Assembly: GCA_021642125.1 (NCBI GenBank) | Contig: JAKIXB010000006.1 | Coordinates: forward strand, 558,001 to 622,000 | Source of the DNA: Nothophoma quercina | Lineage: Eukaryota; Ascomycota; Dothideomycetes; Pleosporales; Didymellaceae | Reading direction: 5' to 3' | DNA: 64,000 nt | In this document: piece after piece, positions 1 to 10,408 of the stretch | How positions within the stretch are numbered: the stretch's first letter is position 1 | How the letters are laid out: every line of letters begins with the position of its first letter | Program-made: the position numbers and the translations under genes | The notes under the pieces: generated by a model | Databases searched by the model: none | What the model saw: only the letters and a program-made list of their open reading frames with translations | What the model was told of the DNA's origin: nothing

Positions 1-754
1 AACGGCCACATGATCGTAATCACCGGAATCAGTATGTTGCGCTAATATCCGGTCATAGTGCTACTGCTAAACAACACATAGCCGGTCATCTCGGAACACC
101 TGGACTCGGCATGTACTGCTCGTCCCAATGGGCTATCGAAGGCTACTGCGATGTGAGCATACCATTTGGTACCCTTCGTGTCCTATGACTGACTAGTAAT
201 AGAGCCTGGCCTATGAGATCGCACCTTTCAACCTCAAGATGTCCATCGTCCAAGCCAACATGGAGGTCAATGTGCTCACAAACAGAATCACCTCAGTGCC
301 GCCTATGCAGGAGTACCTTCAAGAAGAGAACCCAGCACCGCTGGCTCGAGAGATCTTCTCCGGTCTCCTGGACAGACTCGATAGTATCGATAATCCGCGC
401 GCCACGGATGATGTAACGTCGCCAACATACAGCTCTTCTACGATGAGCCCGGACGCCACAATGGCCGAGCCCACGATAGGTGACCTCTTGAGTGCAGATA
501 CAGTAACATCGCTCTACGCGCCTTTACCTACTGCGTTGAAGAGTTCGTTGATTGCTGAGACGGTTCACGCGCTCACCGCAATCGGAGGGCACGATAATCC
601 ACCGGCCCGGCACATTGTCGGATCTGAAGGCGTAACAGCGGTGAAAGAGAAGTTGATGACTACAAGTGAAGAACTCGAGGATTTTATCGAAGTCAGCAAT
701 GCTGTGGATATCGCTAAGGACTACCAATCAATCGAGCCTTCCGCATTTGACTAA
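1..754 (+). CDS. Short-chain dehydrogenase/reductase, 3' part (5' end off window)
   Basis: This is the C-terminal part of an NAD(P)-dependent oxidoreductase of the SDR superfamily. Its substrate is unknown. Three exons join in phase: 1-31, 82-152 and 203-754, with introns of 50 and 50 nt. The joined protein reads a VITG strand, then GLGMYCSSQWAIEG and a typical SLAYEIAPF helix. The catalytic motif of SDRs is YxxxK. Here the Tyr is kept but the Lys position is Gln (YCSSQ), so ordinary SDR catalysis is doubtful. The tail after the Rossmann core is long (about 130 residues) and rich in Ser, Thr and Asp. The Rossmann glycine motif lies outside the window. The family call is firm; activity is open. 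Confidence 0.85.
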
Positions 755-1286
755 GTCGAATGCTATGTACTGTTTCCTCGCCTTGCGGACACTAGGGCCT
801 CGACACATGCAATTGCTTAGTTCGAGAGACGACAAACGCAAGCATCCGCAATTGCGCGGGAGAAGCACATACCCGGAATGCTTTCTTTTAAAGCGTCGCA
901 AAAGAGGCAAGGCATTGACGGTGTGCAGCACTTCCCAGGTGTCGTTCGCCATGGGCATGAGCACTATCAGGAAGTCGCAGCCTTGCAAGCTTGAGTACCT
1001 CGATGATCGGCACGGTTGCTGCTGATAAGGAGTGAGTTCATGTTACATCGTAGCATGCCCTCCGATCACACTGCTTGAGATCACTATCACTGCAAAATTT
1101 TCTCGTTGTGCTCAGCGCAGCACACCCTTCACTGTGTCCGTCCTGCGGCCGCTTCTCGGAGCCTCGACCAACCTATCAAATACATATCCGTGTGATTTCT
1201 TCCTCCAGCGACTCGCTCTCATCTTCCTCAACTTTTCTCGGTTCGACCCATACTTACACGCGTCCACCACCCATACCATCAAAGCC
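755..1286. other. Intergenic, no gene seen
   Basis: Open frames here are short, overlap each other on both strands and show no recognisable protein. The part next to the secreted-protein gene (about 1070-1286) is pyrimidine-rich, as expected for a fungal promoter and leader. Confidence 0.5.
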
Positions 1287-1833
1287 ATGTCCTTCCTAAA
1301 GATCGTCGTTCCTTTCCTGGCCACCACTGGGCTTGCCCTTCCACACGACCAGATGGTCAACAATGAGTCTATCCGAGACATTGGTGTCATCTACTCCGGT
1401 AACAACTTCACTGGCGATGCTACATTCTTGGTCACTAACAAGAAGGAGCGCAAGTGCGAGACCGCCCTCTCGTAAGTCTCTGCCACTTTTGCAATAGCTT
1501 CGTTGCTAATTAACCATAGTGGCGTCTCCGTCAGCTCCGTCCAGATCTGCGTACCCGCGACCTGCATCCTCTACAAGGTAAGCAACCCCAGCCTTCATAC
1601 CGTTGTTGGCACAGCTAACATTCCGATAGTCCAACGACTGCACTGCCTCCGGTGACGGCAATGATTACTACTTCCAAGGCCCCGTCGACGCCAACAACCT
1701 TCAGGCGAACCCCAACATGGCCTGCGACTCATACGAGTGCGGCTCTGTCGAGGAGATGTCTGCTCTCATTGGCAACACTGCCAGCGCGTTGGTCAACTCT
1801 GAAGGCGGACACTGGGGTGTCGTCAGCCACTGA
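1287..1833 (+). CDS. Small secreted cysteine-containing protein with a beta-gamma-crystallin-like motif
   Basis: Three exons (1287-1471, 1520-1577, 1630-1833) join in phase to a 148-residue protein. Residues 1 to about 18 form a signal peptide: Lys5, a hydrophobic core, then a likely cleavage near LALP. The mature part has six cysteines, in the order KC, ICVPATC, DC and CDSYEC. Shortly after the signal peptide lies YSGNNFTG, which fits the Y-x4-F-x-G Greek-key signature of beta-gamma crystallins. Small secreted crystallin-fold proteins are known in fungi and bacteria, so this fold is a reasonable guess. Function is unknown; an apoplastic or antimicrobial role is only inference. The start is the first ATG in frame with the signal peptide. 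Confidence 0.8.
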
Positions 1834-2085
1834 GATTTCATGACAGTACTGCCTTCGACCAATATTTACGAGCGATACACACTTGAGCTTGTTTCTGGAA
1901 GAGCAGAGACCATTTCGATTTACTGGGGTTGATGTGCGAGGGATTTGTGAGTTAAATTTTTTGGGGAAAAAGTTCTTGGTTTCTGGATAAGGTCTCTTTG
2001 GTTGTAAACCGCCAATCATAATACAATATCACCTTCATCCGCGCATCTTTACTAACACGTTCTACAGCCTGTATTCTACACATCT

Positions 2086-2743
2086 TTAAGCAGATTTCGA
2101 GGCACCGTTGTCGTCGTCCTCGTCATCTTCGTCTTCATACTTCCAGCCAACAGCTTTTTGCATCGCCCTTGTTCAGTATCGCCACTGCTCATAGATCAGG
2201 TCAGCTCCCTTCTGCCGCCGCAACATGCGCAGGAGGACCTCTCGCATCTTGACCAACCACATCAGTCATATAGAATATCACGAACCCAGGCCTACCGACC
2301 TCCGTAATGGCACGCCTTATGCAATCTATCACCCAGTCATTCCCAGGATCGTTTTCAGCGCCCAATGCTGCATAGTTGATCTCGTAAACCTTGCTATATA
2401 AATTCAAGACAAACCACCGTACCAAGCCATGAGGTATGTGTTCCATGTGTATGGTGAGTGTGTTTGCGAAGAGCTCGCGCACAACGTCATCATCCGGTGC
2501 CTCGTCATTGTCTGAACTGTTCTCCACATCTTGCATCTCCTCGTTGTCAGAAATGTCGACTCCTGAATCTTCGATCTCCTCGTATTCAGGGTCGTCGTCC
2601 TCAGAATCATCTTGCATGTCCCCGGTGTCAGAGCTTTCTTCGGCCGAGTCTTCCTGCGTCTCTTCAGCTTCAGAGTCGTCACTCTTCCTATAGATCAAGA
2701 ACCGTCGGACTTGAGTATGTGGCACCTTGTCATTTCCGAGCAT
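2086..2743 (-). pseudogene. Acidic protein gene interrupted by an in-frame stop
   Basis: The minus-strand frame opens at ATG 2743 and encodes a protein with a very acidic first half (runs of D, E and S), followed by an ordinary globular-looking stretch with motifs RWFVLNLYSK and NDWVIDCIRRA. The open frame ends at 2201. However, a 52-nt intron with an unusual GTCGGT donor, ending just before ATG 2247, would place it in frame with MREVLLRMLRR...YEQWRY. That frame meets a TGA at 2175-2173, then continues with MQKAVGWKYEDEDD and stops at 2086. The downstream part looks coding, so the TGA is probably a recent nonsense change (CGA to TGA would restore Arg). The family is not recognised. The gene lies just downstream of the peptidase-like gene on the same strand. 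Confidence 0.5.
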
Positions 2744-2825
2744 GAATGCAATGTATTATAATTGAGAAATTACAAGATCAATGTACATACAAATGTTTGA
2801 AACAGTGTTTACACACCACGTCCGG

Positions 2826-4445
2826 TCATTGGTTCCTTTCTCTCAGCCGTTTCGACCTCCTCAAGCTTCTCTCCTCACTATCGTCCGTCTCTTTCCTCTT
2901 CTTGCCATTGCTCTCTTTCTGAGATCCCCTCTTCTTACCAACTTCATAGAACTTCTCATTGAGAGTCGTAGCAATGTCATCCACGTAGTTCGGCTGCATC
3001 TTAGTTTTCGGCAACCTCTCATACATGAGCACCACAGCATTGTACTTGCTCGAGTATTTGATGTAAGGATTCTCCGTCAACGGATTTCCATCCTCAATTG
3101 TCTGCCATTCATCAACCCTGTGATCATGAGAGAAGAAGTATCTTGGAGGAGCTTTGGCGAGCGTTGCTCCGCGCTTGCCATTTCTCGCTTCCCGCTCAGC
3201 TTTGGACCTTGGACATGATACGCCCGCAACCCAGTGTCCGTGTGTGGTCTCATCGCCGACGTGATAGAGCACAGAGATCAGCTTATACCTTAGCGGCCAA
3301 GGCTGCTTGCTGGTCTCTGGGGCATAGGTATGTTCAGTTAGGTCTAGAATATCTGGGATCTTGATCGGATTCTTGTTCTTGATGTTCGTTACCTTGTCAT
3401 CGTTTTTTATGGACAAATCAAGATGCACACGCAGGTACTCAGGTGCAGCCTCAATGCGTCTCGTCAACGTTGCGCCTTGATGATTGCAATTGTCAGCCAC
3501 ACAGGTTAAGGCGTCATTGTGCTCATCTGTCAGCCAGTCTGAGCGTATGAGTGCTGCCATGAGATCATCTGGTCCTTCTGGGGGAGGCTGAATGTTGGAA
3601 AAGCCTATATCCCGGGTTACGCTGTAGTCAATGTGTGCTGGGTCGCTACGTGCTGCGTTGCAGGAGGCGCAGCGCCGCTCTTCGTGGCGTTGTACTACGA
3701 AGAGTGCGGCGTATTGGTCGAGACGAGTCTGATTGCTGGGGGTTGCGTCAGAAGTACTTTCCATGTCTTTGAGTTGAGTCACTTACGTAGGGCCGATGCT
3801 ATACTTGATGCCTTCATGGATATAGCCCATGAACTCATCCGCGCAACTTTGACCTGTAGCTCTGTCCACTCGTGCCTTGAGCTGCTTTGCGGTTTCTCTC
3901 TGTAATCTTCTAGCAATGAATTGTGCGTCTGTTTCACCATCCTTGGCCTTCTCGTTCCTTCTTGGTGGCGGCAATTGACAGTTCCACCTCTCTCCCAATC
4001 TATGAAGAGGCTGGACAGACGGTCGATCGTGTGGAAAAGCGAGTGGAATCTGATCGGGAGTGGAGCCTACCATCGATGTTCCCCAGTAATCGCGAATCAA
4101 CGTCTTCAAGCGACAGGGGACACACCCGTTGATCATCTCGGCCTTCATGCTCGTGACCGCTTTATCCTTCCGTTGCTGCTCTGGTAGTCGTCGATTTGGA
4201 TCGTCCGGATGGCATGGCCAGTCGATTACGCCGTCTGTACGTTCATTGTGCTGCATGATCCAGTTGATGAACTTCGGCAAATGCATCAGTACCTGCAGTG
4301 CTGCATTTCTGTAGCAATAAACATCGGGGTTCCGAAGCCCTCGGGGCCGTCGACTGTGTCGCACATTTGGCCATGTCTTGTCGAGTCCACTTCCAAGTAG
4401 TCGACGAGCGCGTTGGCTGACGGTCTCGCTGTGTCTGGGAGCCAT
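2826..4445 (-). CDS. Divergent ubiquitin-specific peptidase (USP/C19)-like protein
   Basis: Two exons (4445-3787 and 3735-2826) with a 51-nt intron give 522 residues. The N-terminal part holds a Cys box, GLRNPDVYCYRNAALQ, with the predicted nucleophile at Cys44. It matches the USP pattern GLxNxGNxCYxNAxLQ, although the glycine-asparagine pair before the Cys is altered. The His box reads GHWVAGV (His about 387), followed by a second block, YNAVVLMYER, typical of the USP C-terminus. Two Cys pairs between them (CASC and CVADNC) could form the finger zinc site. The tail is basic (RRSKRLRER), suggesting nuclear entry. USPs remove ubiquitin from proteins; the substrate here cannot be told. The start is the ATG at 4445. 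Confidence 0.75.
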
Positions 4446-5836
4446 CGCAGACTATTAGTTATGACGAGGTCTCTGTTGTTCTGGTTGCGGACAGGAGAGC
4501 TGTTGGGAGCGTCAGCTTGTGCAAGCGTGTCACTGGGCAACAATACTCGATGCTTGAGATTTGCTCATCGGAAAACAGGCTGGCTTATGACCTTATCGAA
4601 AACTCATGAATCTTCCACTCTTTCAGTCTTTGTTAAAAATGAAGTTAACATTGTTCGCTCTTTGGCCTTTGTCCCTGGTACAACATTCAAGGATATTGAC
4701 TCAGTGGACAAAGACATCAAAGGTTATGCCGAAGGCGCGCTCTCTCTTATGAGTCTGTCAGCGGAAAAACCTGGCAGCGCAGACCACGCTGTCACTTGTT
4801 GTGATAACTCACGTTACCACCACCTCAACCTCAAGTCTGTTTCATGTCCACTCAGCCCATCTGTCTGCACTTCATCCTTGGCGGCTGCATCCATAGCGAC
4901 CGGCATCATATGCAGTCCACCAACGTGGCCGCCTCGCACTGCACTTTATCGTTGAAGAGACAGGTCAGTCGGTGAACGTCAAAACTCTGGATAAGCCGCT
5001 GATCGAGATACTCTTGTTAGAGGGCCAGTTGCCAGATATTTGCGCATAACTCTGCAGATAGACAGTTGGAATATTCGAAACGGGTCGGCATGGCTCATCG
5101 AACAGTTAGTATATGGTGGCGGTCAGACGAGATCAGCAAGTCCGCAATGTGTCAAAAGGTAGTCAGGAGCAAACCGTTGACCATGGTAAGGGCAAAGCCC
5201 AGCACGTGACCGTACATCTGCCTGACAGCTCTAGACGGTTACAATGGCAGATTAGTCAACTTTTGTCGTCTTTACACCCTGACAGATAGAAAGTATCGGT
5301 TCATGGCCGTCTCGTTACGAGTATTGTGGTGGTTCGCACGACTATTGCTGATGATGTGCATGTTGTCGTTTCACGCTGTTTCCAAACCACAAGACATCCC
5401 AGCTCTTCCTTATTTGCTTGGACCCAGACTTGTCTATATGTTCCAAAACAATGAATATATCCTGGATGATGCACGATAAAACTCTGGGGTTTATGCTAAC
5501 CAAATGCCTTGGTGGTCTTGAGCATGCCCAACAGCTTTGCGACCAGCTTTCAAGCTGCGGATGTGGCCTCAAATTGTGAATGTGTCGAGCAACCAATTCG
5601 TGAAGGAGACATGAATGATAACCGCAGGACATTGGTGTGAAGATGTGCAGCTCATCTCGCTTCCAAGGAGCTGGTCGGTGTTTCGAGCGCCGAGCAATTG
5701 GAAACCGCGACGATTCCACAACCACTTGCCTCGAGGCACAATCCCACCTGTGCATGTGCACACAAACTCCCTAATAAAGGTACTCTGACCGCCTGTCACG
5801 CACGCGACCTTGCACTCACAACCTCTGTCCAGCAAA
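4446..5836. other. Intergenic, no supported gene
   Basis: This 1.4-kb stretch separates the divergent peptidase-like and Mso1 genes and should carry both promoters. A plus-strand frame (4413-4955) begins antisense to the peptidase gene and resembles no family. Minus-strand frames at 5342-5949 overlap the Mso1 start and look like chance. Confidence 0.5.
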
Positions 5837-6664
5837 ATGTCGTCGTACCTCAATAATCTCCTCACCAATACTACGTCACGGTATACCAACCTGCGCCGGC
5901 AGCTACTGTCTGACGAGAACGACGGCGACACAGAAGAAGATTCACACATTTCTCGAGTCCTACGTGCGTACTACACTGAGAAAGGTCGCCCATTCCCACA
6001 ATGGCTGCCGCCCGACCCACGAGCCCCGCAACCGCAGCCTGCGCAGCAATTCGTGTCTTCAGCCGGGCGACAGCAGGGCCAGGCTGCGCCTATGGGACGT
6101 GGAGGAGGTCTGAGTGATCTTTGGGATAGCCCGACACCACAACAGCAAGCACAGCAGCCTTTGTCGTTGCGCCGAGGCGCAGGAGCGAGTGGAGGAGGGC
6201 GGCCGCTCCAGGGTCGCATGGGCAACTCCCTGACACCAGAACCGCAGAACCAGGGTCGGCCACTACCCAGCCAAAGAGCTGGAAGCTACCAGAGCTCGCT
6301 TGGAGGACGGCAAGGTGCTGACCCGTCTCCACCACCGAGCGCAGGGGGAGGCATGACAGCACAGGACAGGCTCAAGCAGCGGTTATGGGGATCGGGGAGG
6401 TCGACAAGCCCAGCCCAAAGCACATCTTCTGCGGGCTCAGGACCACCAGCAAGAGGCTCCTATGAACGACCTGCACCAGGCGGCCGACCGCCATACCCCG
6501 ACGAGCGCAGCTACTCAGGCGGCAGCAGCAGTGGAGGAAGACAACAGCCCTCGTCTGGAGACTATGATCCGTATGGACCTGGAAACTACAGCGGTGGCGC
6601 ACCACAACGCGGTCCACCGGGCGGGGGACGTATCGGTCTGCCGAGCGGACCGCGCATGCGTTGA
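5837..6664 (+). CDS. mso1: Mso1-like Sec1-binding exocytosis protein
   Basis: A single-exon gene of 275 residues. Residues 1 to about 65 match the conserved Sec1-binding region of fungal Mso1: a YLNNLLTNTTSRY start, RRQLLSDENDGDTEEDSHI, then VLRAYYTEKGRPFP and QWLPPDP. Mso1 binds the SM protein Sec1 and helps SNARE assembly when secretory vesicles fuse with the plasma membrane. The rest is low complexity, rich in Gly, Pro, Gln and Ser, with one short charged helix (AQDRLKQRLWG) that is also usual in these proteins. The ATG at 5837 is chosen because the conserved region begins right after it. Confidence 0.88.
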   Translation: MSSYLNNLLTNTTSRYTNLRRQLLSDENDGDTEEDSHISRVLRAYYTEKGRPFPQWLPPDPRAPQPQPAQQFVSSAGRQQGQAAPMGRGGGLSDLWDSPTPQQQAQQPLSLRRGAGASGGGRPLQGRMGNSLTPEPQNQGRPLPSQRAGSYQSSLGGRQGADPSPPPSAGGGMTAQDRLKQRLWGSGRSTSPAQSTSSAGSGPPARGSYERPAPGGRPPYPDERSYSGGSSSGGRQQPSSGDYDPYGPGNYSGGAPQRGPPGGGRIGLPSGPRMR

Positions 6665-7108
6665 TCTTCTCTGTACATACAGCACTGGCGCACTTGGAGT
6701 TGCAGGGCATTCACGGGTTTGAATGTTGCATAGTCTGCGACTTGGCAGCATGGCGTTTGGGCTGGTTCGCGGAGTATACAGCTGCTTTACGCTGGCTATA
6801 CGTAGCATGCAATATACGATATACGCACATTTGCAAGCTTGCCTACTATCAGACAATCAAAGTGTTCGCGCATAAGCGTGGATCTTGATTCAACGCGTTC
6901 CCCGCGTGCGCCACACCGACAACGTCATGCCCGCTGACTAGCTGCGAAGCTCACTGCTACCTGACAAGCAGCAGCCACTTTCATGTGCTCTTGCCCCATG
7001 AGCTGTGTCGCACCCCAAATACTGTACCTTACTTCCAGGACACTTCTGTAGACTCTCGAACGTCACACATTCGCATAACAGCGCTCGTTGCAGCCTACGC
7101 GCCCTGCT
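6665..7108. other. Intergenic between mso1 and gyp7
   Basis: This interval holds the mso1 3' region and the gyp7 promoter. It has AT-rich stretches around 6790-6890 and no supported coding frame. Confidence 0.5.
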
Positions 7109-9781
7109 ATGGCATCTCCGGGACCACCGAGCCCGCCCTCGCCGTCCGCCTCGTTCTACGATGTGAGCGATGATGATGAGGGCGAGTACAACACGATAAG
7201 ACACACTGAAAGTGGAAAGGGTGTGAAGTTACTCTACACTAAGAGCAAAGTGCGTCAACTTCAGTTCTAGTGACCAGTGGCGTGAAGCTGACCCAGCATG
7301 TGCAGGTATACGTGCACCCCTCACCCTCCGCCAAAGATAACATTCCAGGCTTCGTAGCGCTCGTGCAGCAGAAGTCGCCCAAGAACACAAACGATGCGCG
7401 CCCGACTTCCTCTTCATCTTCGAAAAGCGTCAGCTCCTCGTCGCTGCTCCTTGCCTGGATGCCAGAGTCTGGCTTGGGTGATGCCTACGATACCTACGTG
7501 AAGGTCGATCTCTCAGATTCCGCCTCTCCTCCCAAGACTTCATACCTCGTCCCTCCTCCTCCGACTACATCCTCGCATACTGTTACACCCGGTTATGCCT
7601 TCGCTTTACCCGTGAGCGAGATATACTCCCTGCTCGTGCGGCCGCCGAGCTTGGGATGGTGGTTTGGAAGCGTTGTGGTAAACACACGCGCGGGCGACAG
7701 CTTCCCGGCGCTCTTCTTCCATGATAGCGAGTGCCAGTCTACCATACTTCAGCGAAAGAAGCTAGCAAGGGAGACGTTCGATCCCTTCGGTGATGGTGGT
7801 GGCATGTTCTGGGGCGGCGATGAGGTCCTGCGCTGGCTGAAGAGATACGTAACCGTCGAACGATCCGCTGCTGATCCCAGTATATACCTCATCGAGCCGA
7901 CCGAAGAAGACAAGCGATCTGTTGGAAAGAATGCACCAGGGTCAGCAAAGAAGGACAAGGATGGAGAGGCTTCTTTAGCGACACCAGGCAAACGAGATGG
8001 AGGCATGGATCCAGTTACGAAGGCATTGAAGGAGGCGAGATGGAACATCCTTGAGAAGCTCAGCCAGGTTACAACGTTCACACGGAAAACCGCGCAGGCC
8101 GTAGCCGACAACCCCAAGATTCCCCCTCAGGTTAGGCGTCTGATCCAGAACCCAGAGGTACAGACCCTGCAAGACGAGTTCGACAGCGCACGCATATACT
8201 TGGCCAGATGGGCTATGGGTATTGCTGAGCAGAGTGAACGGGAACGTAATCAGAGGATATGGACTGCAAAGGATGTGCTGGCTATGGAGCAGGGTGATCT
8301 TGGCGACTTTGAGATCCTGGACATGGACAAGATGACTATGGCAGATCGACGGAAGCCTGTCACCATGCAAGAGTGGAAAGGCTTCTTCGACACCACTGGT
8401 CGACTGCAGCTGACGCCAGACGAAATCAAGGAGCGAATATTCCACGGCGGTCTCCACCCAGATGATGGTGTACGCAAAGAGGCCTGGCTTTTCCTTCTCG
8501 GCGTGTACGACTGGGATAGTAATGAGGAAGAGCGCCGCGCGAACATCAATAGCCGTAGGGATGAGTATATCCGGTTGAAAGGCGCTTGGTGGGAGCGTAT
8601 GGTCGAGGGTCACCAGAACGAAGAGCAGGCTGAATGGTGGAAAGAACAGAAGAACCGCATAGGTAAGTTCCACCAAAGGCCATGATGTTCATAGAGGACT
8701 TGGCTGACTTGTCCCCATTCGATGGGGTTCGTTCGATAGAAAAGGATGTGCATCGAACAGATCGTACCATTCCAATTTTCGAAGGGGAAGATATCCCTCA
8801 TCCGGACCCAGACTCGCCTTTCGCCGACGTTGGCACCAATGTGCATCTGGAGCAGATGAAAGACATGCTCTTGACCTACAATGAGTACAACAAGGACCTT
8901 GGCTACGTTCAGGGCATGAGCGATCTGCTTGCACCCATTTACGCGGTCATGCAGGACGATGCGATCGCGTTTTGGGGCTTTGTCGGGTTCATGGACAGAA
9001 TGGTGCGTATAGTTGTGACTGTTGATACTCAGAGCTGACACGCTTGTAGGAGCGAAACTTCCTGCGTGACCAGTCTGGCATGCGCAAGCAGCTCATGACG
9101 CTCGATCATCTGGTACAGCTGATGGATCCTAAGCTCTACCTGCACCTCCAATCTGCTGACTCAACGAACTTCTTCTTCTTCTTTCGTATGCTGCTTGTCT
9201 GGTACAAGCGCGAGTTCGAATGGGCGGACGTTCTGCGGCTCTGGGAGTCACTATGGACCGACTACTACAGCAGCAATTTCCATATCTTCATCGCACTCGC
9301 AATCCTCGAAAAGCACCGAGATGTCATCATGGCGCACCTCAAGCATTTTGATGAGGTGCTCAAGTACGGTAAGTCATGTCACATGCCCCTGCAGACGGTC
9401 GTCACTAACTTTTCAACAGTCAATGAACTCTCTGGTACCATGGATTTGGAATCGACACTCGTCCGCGCCGAAGCACTCTTCCGCAGGTTCCAAAGGACCG
9501 TTGAAACGGTTGACAAGAAGGGCAATTTCCCTTCTGCGCCGCAGGCGAGGCAGAGAAAGCAGGCTGCCGCAATAGTCTCTGGCCCAGGACCCGCGCCTAA
9601 GTTCCAAGATTCGAGTGCGCAGGCTTCATCCTCTGGTACTGACAAAGGTAAACAAGTCAGCACTGAAGATGGTTTTGAAGCGAAGGTTGTCAGTCCAGAG
9701 CTTCGAGGACTGCTGAGCAGGAAGGTGGAGGTGCTCGAAAAAGAGGAGGTCATCAAGAAGGGTGGTGGTGTTGGATCGTAG
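7109..9781 (+). CDS. gyp7: TBC-domain Rab/Ypt GTPase-activating protein, Gyp7 type
   Basis: Five exons (7109-7249, 7306-8662, 8740-9002, 9050-9368, 9420-9781) join in phase to 813 residues. The N-terminal third has the Gyp7-type substrate-recognition region (KLLYTKSKVYVHPSPSAKDN). The TBC domain starts near residue 390. It carries both catalytic fingers: IEKDVHRTDRT with Arg505, and GYVQGMSDLL with Gln557. TBC proteins speed GTP hydrolysis on Rab GTPases; yeast Gyp7 acts on Ypt7 at the vacuole. An acidic DVSDDDEGEY segment lies at the N-terminus and a low-complexity tail follows the TBC domain. Introns 2 and 3 fall inside the TBC domain. The ATG at 7109 is the only one upstream in frame. Confidence 0.92.
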
Positions 9782-10408
9782 GGTCCTTCAATGTCGACAA
9801 TTACTTTGCATCAGATTGTACGGCGTTTGGGGTCGGCTGTGAATGATACACAGCTTCGGTGTTTGGGTATTGGCCACGCGGTTGCTGCGTTGGTACTGAT
9901 GACTGGTTTGCACCTTCTCTCTTCTCAATTCTTGACATCAACAAGCAACATCATTTGGTCACATCCCTTTCTTCACAATCACTTCCGAAATCACTGTTAC
10001 CGCAACAAATACGCTGCTGGCGACCAGTGAGTATAGCTTCTATACTCATCGAAGTCGGTTTGGTGCGCGTCACCACAGAGCGCTGTCCTTCACATTCGCT
10101 GTGCCAACATAATAGCTGTTTCTGATGTCTCATCCATCGTCTCCTTTCACGTCGCACAGCGTTACTTCATGGAATATATCAATCGTCTTCTCGATATCCC
10201 TTTCAGGTCGCGCCCACTTCATCGAGCGTCGCAGTCGTCCTCCCAACCGCTCCTGCAACGCTTTCAACAGTCGCACGCAGTCAGGTCGTATCCCTTTGTC
10301 CAAGAACTGCCATTGCCTACAGCCACACAAGCCAACCACCACCGGAAACCCCCAAAGCAACATCGCCATCCCCATTACAGGCGCAAGCATCGCCGCCACC
10401 GTCACGAT
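9782..10408. other. Intergenic between gyp7 and the next gene
   Basis: The frame of the next gene is open from 10169, but residues before the ATG at 10409 are a basic, His/Arg/Gln-rich run that looks like translated leader. Pyrimidine-rich DNA occurs at about 9910-9980. No other gene is seen. Confidence 0.4.

Noticed and set aside
4413..4955. Plus-strand open frame of 180 codons at the peptidase gene's 5' end
   Set aside because: Its first part is antisense to the peptidase gene, its composition is not protein-like and no motif is recognised.
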